Shown here: positions 62,662 through 64,000 of the stretch, in pieces
How positions within the stretch are numbered: position 1 is the first letter of the stretch
How the letters are laid out: every line of letters begins with the position of its first letter
From: Pandoraea faecigallinarum
GTDB taxonomy: Bacteria > Pseudomonadota > Gammaproteobacteria > Burkholderiales > Burkholderiaceae
DNA length: 64,000 nucleotides
Assembly (NCBI RefSeq): GCF_001029105.3
Contig: NZ_CP011807.3
Coordinates: forward strand, 5,022,001-5,086,000
Direction: 5' to 3'
Made by a program: the position numbers and the translations under genes
Notes under the pieces: model-generated
Told to the model about the DNA's origin: nothing
Databases searched by the model: none
Seen by the model: the letters and a program-made list of their open reading frames with translations, nothing else

Positions 62662-62685
62662 TACCGGAGCGGCACTGAAGTCAAA

Positions 62686-62705
62686 CCGCGCGCTTCGGCG
62701 CGCGG
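62686..62705 (+). terminator. UUCG hairpin after fliC
   Basis: Perfect 8-bp GC stem (62686-62693 and 62698-62705) with a stable TTCG loop, 25 bases after the fliC stop. It lacks a T-tract. It probably stabilises or partly terminates the flagellin mRNA. Confidence 0.65.
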
Positions 62706-62818
62706 TCCGCCGGCGGCGTCACTGCATCAAGCGGTGCCGCCGCCTTTAGCTTTACAGACCGGCCTGTCGCGGCACGCCGGCAAGCAAGCCCAAGTTCAAC
62801 AAAGCGAGAGCAGAAAAC

Positions 62819-64000
62819 ATGGCAACTTCAACGTCTTCGAGCGGCAGCATTTCCTCTCCCGGCATCGGCTCCGGGCTGGACGTCAATGCGCTCGTCACGA
62901 GTTTAATGCAGCCTGCCAATAACAAGCTCACGCTGCTGAAGAACCAGGAATCCAGCTACCAGACCAAGCTCTCCGCGCTCGGCCAATTGCAGTCCTCGCT
63001 GTCCGCGTTCCAGGCGTCGCTGCTGACGCTGTCGAGCGCGTCGCAGTACCTCCAGATGTCGGCGAGCGTCGGCGACAACACGATTCTCACGGCATCGAGC
63101 AGCACCGGTGCGGCAGCCGGCGCGTACAGCGTCAACATCTCGCAACTGGCGCAGGCGCAAAGCCTGTCGACGAGCGGGGTGGCCAACCAGACGAGCGCCA
63201 TCGGCTCGGGCACCCCGACCAAGCTGACTTTCTCGTTCGGTACGATCTCGGGCGGCACGCTCACCGACGGCACGTACTCGGGCGCGAGCTTCACCGCCAA
63301 CGCCTCGCAGCAGCCGGTGACGATCACCATCGACAGCAGCAACAACTCGCTGCAGGGGATTCGCGACGCAATCAACGCGTCCGGCGCGCCGGTCAATGCC
63401 ACGATCGTCAACGACGGCAGCAACACCCCCTATCGTCTCGTGCTCACGTCGAAGACGACGGGCGAGAACATGAGCATGAACATCAGCGCGGCCGCCGGCG
63501 GCGACGCGACGATTGCCAACATGCTCACCTACGACGCGACCGGCACGCAGAACCTCACGCAGACGGCCGCGGCACAGAACGCCAAGCTCACTGTCAACGG
63601 TCTGGCGATCACCAGCGCCACGAACAGCGTGCAGAACGCCGTGCAGGGCCTGTCGCTGTCGCTCGTGAAGACAGGCACCACCACGGTCACGCTGACCAAC
63701 AATTCAAGCGCGGTGACCTCCGCCGTGCAGAGCTTTGTCACCGCGTACAACACGCTGCAAAGCACGATGAACACGCTCACCAAGTACGATCCGACAGGTC
63801 AGGCGACCGGCGCGCTCATTGGTGACTCGACTGTCAACCTGGTGCAAACGCAGTTGCAGCAGATTCTTAACGGCCGGCTGCCCGGCGTGCAGAGCACGGG
63901 CCTCACGTCGCTCGCGCAGATCGGCGTGAACTTCCAGAACGATGGCACGCTGTCGGTGGACACCAGCGCGCTGAACAAGGCGATGTCGAGCGGCAACGGC
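62819..64000 (+). CDS. fliD: Flagellar hook-associated protein 2 (filament cap), partial
   Basis: First 394 codons of the filament cap protein, running off the right edge. The ATG at 62819 gives an N-terminus with SISSPGIGSGLDVNALVTSLM, the FliD_N signature, followed by coiled helices (LKNQESSYQTKLSALGQLQ). The middle includes AGAYSVNISQLAQAQSL and the flagellin IN-like motif TITIDSSNNSLQGIRDAINA, and near the edge AVTSAVQSFVTAYNTLQSTMNTL of the C-terminal domain. FliD caps the growing filament and guides FliC folding. No sigma-28 motif is evident in the 157-base gap after fliC, so it may be read from the fliC promoter. Confidence 0.95.
   Translation, partial: MATSTSSSGSISSPGIGSGLDVNALVTSLMQPANNKLTLLKNQESSYQTKLSALGQLQSSLSAFQASLLTLSSASQYLQMSASVGDNTILTASSSTGAAAGAYSVNISQLAQAQSLSTSGVANQTSAIGSGTPTKLTFSFGTISGGTLTDGTYSGASFTANASQQPVTITIDSSNNSLQGIRDAINASGAPVNATIVNDGSNTPYRLVLTSKTTGENMSMNISAAAGGDATIANMLTYDATGTQNLTQTAAAQNAKLTVNGLAITSATNSVQNAVQGLSLSLVKTGTTTVTLTNNSSAVTSAVQSFVTAYNTLQSTMNTLTKYDPTGQATGALIGDSTVNLVQTQLQQILNGRLPGVQSTGLTSLAQIGVNFQNDGTLSVDTSALNKAMSSGNG

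Noticed and set aside
1..64000. CRISPR arrays, insertion sequences, transposases or prophage genes
   Set aside because: No regularly spaced repeats with unique spacers, no transposase or integrase domains, and no terminal repeats with target duplications were seen.

Overview
The window is GC-rich (roughly 63-65%) and gene-dense. It looks like the chromosome of a betaproteobacterium of the Burkholderiales. Family resemblance and gene content (hemE-priA, putA-putP, a tandem glycine riboswitch before gcvTHP, SorAB-type sulfite dehydrogenase, fliC-fliD) fit Burkholderiaceae, and Pandoraea is my best guess at genus. That assignment is inference from protein style, not from a database search.

Layout. 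1-2331 (minus): a TrpXYZ-type ABC importer whose ATPase runs off the left edge. 2870-9576: housekeeping genes (RlpA, a GloC-like hydrolase coupled to an exonuclease, arsC, a TonB-C-like lipoprotein, hyi, a CoA-binding protein, an HSL-type esterase). 9637-14859: a PheC-like periplasmic protein, then hemE and priA. 15013-16720: sorA-sorB. 16866-22922: putA and putP. 23131-25809: an orphan branched-chain amino-acid binding protein and an AlsT-type symporter. 26136-28073: a solitary PilV-like pilus-tip adhesin. 28298-34840: sdaA, gcvP, gcvH and gcvT on the minus strand behind a tandem glycine riboswitch. 34924-40634: zinc-ribbon membrane protein, rep helicase, a 37-residue secreted peptide, a metallophosphoesterase and a diheme cytochrome c. 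41026-41101: tRNA-Arg(CCG). 41386-52389: accessory surface region with a large autotransporter, a LuxR-like regulator, two convergent pairs of envelope genes including a stand-alone FlgH-like lipoprotein, a BaeSR-like two-component system and a small exported protein. 52766-58761: a YSC84-type lipoprotein, a NitT/TauT-type ABC importer and a divergent TctDE-like two-component system. 59133-64000: a soluble NarX-like kinase with a NarL-like regulator, then fliC behind a sigma-28 promoter, and the start of fliD.

The genes form coherent units. Glycine and serine breakdown (gcvTHP, sdaA) sit together under glycine sensing. Proline uptake and breakdown (putP, putA) sit together, with a visible PutA-type operator overlapping the putA promoter. 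Sulfite oxidation passes electrons from SorA to SorB. The flagellar filament genes follow a two-component pair.

The most unusual items are: the 37-residue secreted-peptide gene with its own promoter, ribosome site and hairpin; a possible minus-strand transcript at 7484-7896 whose promoter overlaps a palindrome; the solitary PilV-like adhesin; the FlgH-like protein outside a flagellar cluster; and 11-bp phased repeats before putP. I saw no CRISPR array, no insertion sequence and no prophage.
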